Of a DNA stretch of 7,119 nucleotides, positions 5,568 through 7,119 are shown in pieces. The stretch spans positions 1 through 7,119 of the forward strand of contig JAYWGJ010000162.1 in assembly GCA_043778315.1 (NCBI GenBank), read 5' to 3'. The stretch's first letter is position 1; each line of letters starts with the position of its first letter. The notes beneath the pieces are model-generated. The model saw only the letters and a program-made list of their open reading frames with translations, was not told the origin of the DNA and did not search any database. Source of the stretch: JBEEMU01 sp043778315. Its GTDB lineage: Bacteria > Bacteroidota > Bacteroidia > Chitinophagales > Saprospiraceae. Position numbers and translations under genes: made by a program.

Positions 5568-6080
5568 TCACTCTTTCACATTAAAGTAGTACGTTTTTAA
5601 CACATAAGCTACGCGCTCCAAAATCCACTTTTTTTGCGCTGTGACGGATTGTCGAGCGAGTTTGTCGTTGATGCGCAAATCAAAAATACCTGGTTCAGCG
5701 TAGGCGTGCCATACCTCGCGTTCCCGTTTTTCTAGGTGTAATTTGAATCCTTCGGCGGCGTGTGCGGCATCGTAGGTGAACCTCAAATCCATGCGCATAT
5801 TATCAGAATAATCGTTATAATCATCTCTGGTTGGGCTGTACACATAAAAATAAACTGGCGGATTTTCTTTTTTTATAGTTTTATAATCGGCTGATTTGGA
5901 GGTTTTTACGCCTTTTTTGTCTGCTACAAAATAATCGTTGCACACCAATTCTTTTTTCAAATAGTCAGCTACGCCTGCTGGACAATCTACGCAATTGATA
6001 TAATATACAGTCGCTTTTTGGCGTGAGCCGCAGGCGATAGTTAGGATTGAAAAGAGTAAAAAAGGTAAAATAAACCGCAT
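5568..6080 (-). CDS. Putative lipoprotein with CxxC motif, function unknown
   Basis: A 170-residue protein beginning with a basic residue and a hydrophobic stretch (MRFILPFLLFSILTIAC). This reads as a lipoprotein signal with the lipidated cysteine at residue 17; the box LTIAC is slightly off consensus. Residues after the cysteine (GSRQK) are basic, not the acidic run known as a surface-export signal in this phylum, so a periplasm-facing location is more likely (inference). A CxxC pair follows at 30-33 (INCVDCPAG), with a third cysteine at 47. The segment from VYYIN through CVDCPAGVADYLKKEL has the strand-CxxC-helix order of metal-binding HMA domains, but the usual GM before the first cysteine is missing and the rest does not match. 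The C-terminal half is charged and mixed alpha/beta (FKLHLEKREREVWHAYAEPG; AQKKWILERVAYVLKTYYF). It starts 23 bp after rsmA and probably shares its transcript. I do not recognise the family. Confidence 0.78.
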   Translation of the reverse strand: MRFILPFLLFSILTIACGSRQKATVYYINCVDCPAGVADYLKKELVCNDYFVADKKGVKTSKSADYKTIKKENPPVYFYVYSPTRDDYNDYSDNMRMDLRFTYDAAHAAEGFKLHLEKREREVWHAYAEPGIFDLRINDKLARQSVTAQKKWILERVAYVLKTYYFNVKE

Positions 6081-6103
6081 AATTTGTGTATTTTAATCGG
6101 CAT

Positions 6104-6880
6104 TTAAGTATTAAAAATAAGGCGCGTCAATGCTACGAATTGCGCGACGCTCAACTGCTCGGGGCGTTCGTTAAAAATTGGGTCTTTCAGTTTTTCGTCG
6201 TCGCTCACTAAGGCGCGTAAGGTGTTGCGCATCATTTTGCGGCGGCTGCCAAAAGCGGTTTTCACGACGTTCCGAAACTGGTTTTCATCGCAACCGAGCG
6301 TTTCGTAATCGGCGCGGCGCACGAGGCGAATTACGCCCGACTCCACGTTTGGCGGCGGGTCGAAGCTGAATGGGCGGACGTTAAATAAGTACTCGCCCGA
6401 AAAGTAGGCTTGCACCAAAACGCTAATTACGCCATAAGTTTTGCTGCCAGGCGGCGCAATAATGCGCTCTGCCATCTCTTTTTGGAACATTCCGACCATT
6501 TCTACTACCTGCGAACGGTATTCGACGCATTGAAACACGATTTGCGATGAAATATTGTACGGAAAATTACCGATAATCGCAAATTGTCCATCATAGAGTT
6601 CATTTAATTTCAATTTTAAAAAATCTTCGCTAATAATTCGCCCTGCGAGCGGCTCTGCGTAGTTTTTTTTCAAAAAAGCAACCATATCGCGGTCAGCCTC
6701 TACTACTGTGAGGTCATAGCCGCAGGAGATTAAGTATTTGGTGAGCATGCCTTGTCCTGGACCCACCTCGAGTACTTTATTGTGGTACGTTTCGGTGAGT
6801 TGCAGGCTGCGTGCTATGTTTTCGGAGATGCCCTCGTCGTTGAGAAAGTGCTGTCCGTAAGATTTTTTGGCTTTTAGCAT
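6104..6880 (-). CDS. rsmA: 16S rRNA (adenine1518/1519-N6)-dimethyltransferase RsmA (KsgA)
   Basis: A complete 258-residue enzyme, close to the usual 255-275. It uses S-adenosylmethionine to dimethylate two adjacent adenines in the 3'-terminal hairpin of 16S rRNA, late in small-subunit maturation. Visible motifs in order: N-terminal KKSYGQHFLND (5-15); SAM-binding motif I VLEVGPGQGMLT (36-47); acidic motif II VVEAD (59-63); EDF (85-87); catalytic motif IV NFPY (105-108, NLPY in many homologues) followed by NISSQIVF; PFSFDPPPNVESGVIRL (170-186); FGSRRKMMRNTL (210-221) in the C-terminal helical domain; and RPEQLSVAQFVAL near the end. All key residues are intact. The start at 6880 is fixed by the conserved N-terminus. 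It lies 46 bp after the upstream hscA-like gene with no terminator between, and 23 bp before the lipoprotein gene. No own promoter was found in the 46-bp gap. Confidence 0.96.
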   Translation of the reverse strand: MLKAKKSYGQHFLNDEGISENIARSLQLTETYHNKVLEVGPGQGMLTKYLISCGYDLTVVEADRDMVAFLKKNYAEPLAGRIISEDFLKLKLNELYDGQFAIIGNFPYNISSQIVFQCVEYRSQVVEMVGMFQKEMAERIIAPPGSKTYGVISVLVQAYFSGEYLFNVRPFSFDPPPNVESGVIRLVRRADYETLGCDENQFRNVVKTAFGSRRKMMRNTLRALVSDDEKLKDPIFNERPEQLSVAQFVALTRLIFNT

Positions 6881-6926
6881 TAGTTTTTTTGTGGTTGTTT
6901 GTGGTGTTTATTAAAAAAAATTATTT

Positions 6927-7119
6927 CTATCCAATCTGTTTGCCTTGTATTGCTGCGCCAATTGCGCTATCCATTGCGCGGTGCGCGAGCGGCGCGGTAT
7001 ATTCGTTGAGTGCAGCCATCTCCTTGTTAATCAAGTCTTTATCATTTTTATTAACGGCAATTTGCAGCGCATCGATGAAATATTGCGTTGTTATTTTTTC
7101 GTCTTCTGCCAATATCGCA
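6927..7119 (-). CDS. hscA: C-terminal end of a probable Hsp70-type chaperone HscA (partial)
   Basis: The last 63 codons of a gene open to the right edge; the frame continues upstream of the TTG at 7112 (AILAEDEK...), so that codon is not the start. The fragment is helical and charged. The stretch EMAALNEYTAPLAHRAMDSA followed by IGAAIQGKQIG resembles the C-terminal lid end of HscA, which in E. coli (from memory) carries ...TQDFAARRMDQSVRRALKG. In particular, an A-x-R-x-M-D-x-(S/A)-(I/V) core and an A-(x)2-G ending are shared. HscA is the specialised Hsp70 that, with HscB, helps move Fe-S clusters from the IscU scaffold to target proteins. No ATPase-domain sequence is in the window, so the identification rests on this tail alone; another Hsp70-like protein is possible. 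It is followed by rsmA after 46 bp on the same strand. Confidence 0.6.
   Translation of the reverse strand, partial: AILAEDEKITTQYFIDALQIAVNKNDKDLINKEMAALNEYTAPLAHRAMDSAIGAAIQGKQIG

Overview
The window looks like a chromosomal segment of a Bacteroidota species, probably a Cytophagia-type member. The evidence is a TonB-dependent receptor carrying an N-terminal carboxypeptidase-regulatory-like domain, a DUF2147 secreted protein, a cysteine-free anti-sigma-like small protein, start codons without Shine-Dalgarno sequences, and an exact TAnnTTTG (-7) promoter element of the Bacteroidota type. Intergenic DNA is very AT-rich (about 17% GC by hand count over 1561-1800), while many coding stretches are rich in GCG, CGC and TCG codons.

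Layout from left to right. Positions 2-493 (+) hold the 3' end of rpsA (ribosomal protein S1), closed by a strong hairpin terminator (534-572) and followed by a perfect 15-bp inverted repeat (579-611). On the minus strand come a small anti-sigma-like protein (867-622) and a secreted DUF2147 protein (1467-979, or 1518-979 from an upstream ATG). The DUF2147 signal peptide contains four tandem SKTLI/SKTLL pentapeptides encoded by a 15-bp DNA repeat. An AT-rich divergent intergenic region (1468-1805) carries promoter candidates in both directions. It leads rightward into a complete 801-residue TonB-dependent receptor (1806-4211, +). A two-way hairpin (4239-4281) separates the receptor from a convergent 357-residue secreted protein of unknown function (5371-4298, -). 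After a 196-bp spacer containing a minus-strand terminator (5518-5551) come three minus-strand genes that may be one transcript. In transcription order these are the C-terminal end of a probable HscA-type Hsp70 chaperone (7119-6927), rsmA/ksgA (6880-6104) and a 170-residue putative lipoprotein with a CxxC motif (6080-5568).

How the genes relate. rpsA, rsmA and the hscA-like gene are housekeeping functions (translation, ribosome maturation, Fe-S cluster assembly). The middle block encodes envelope or secreted proteins: an outer-membrane receptor, a DUF2147 protein, an unknown exported protein and a lipoprotein. The receptor has no SusD partner here, so it is not part of a visible glycan-utilisation locus. 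I see no mobile element, CRISPR array, tRNA, rRNA, defence module or clear new system. The findings are mainly modest oddities: repeats, unknown conserved proteins and possible regulatory sites.
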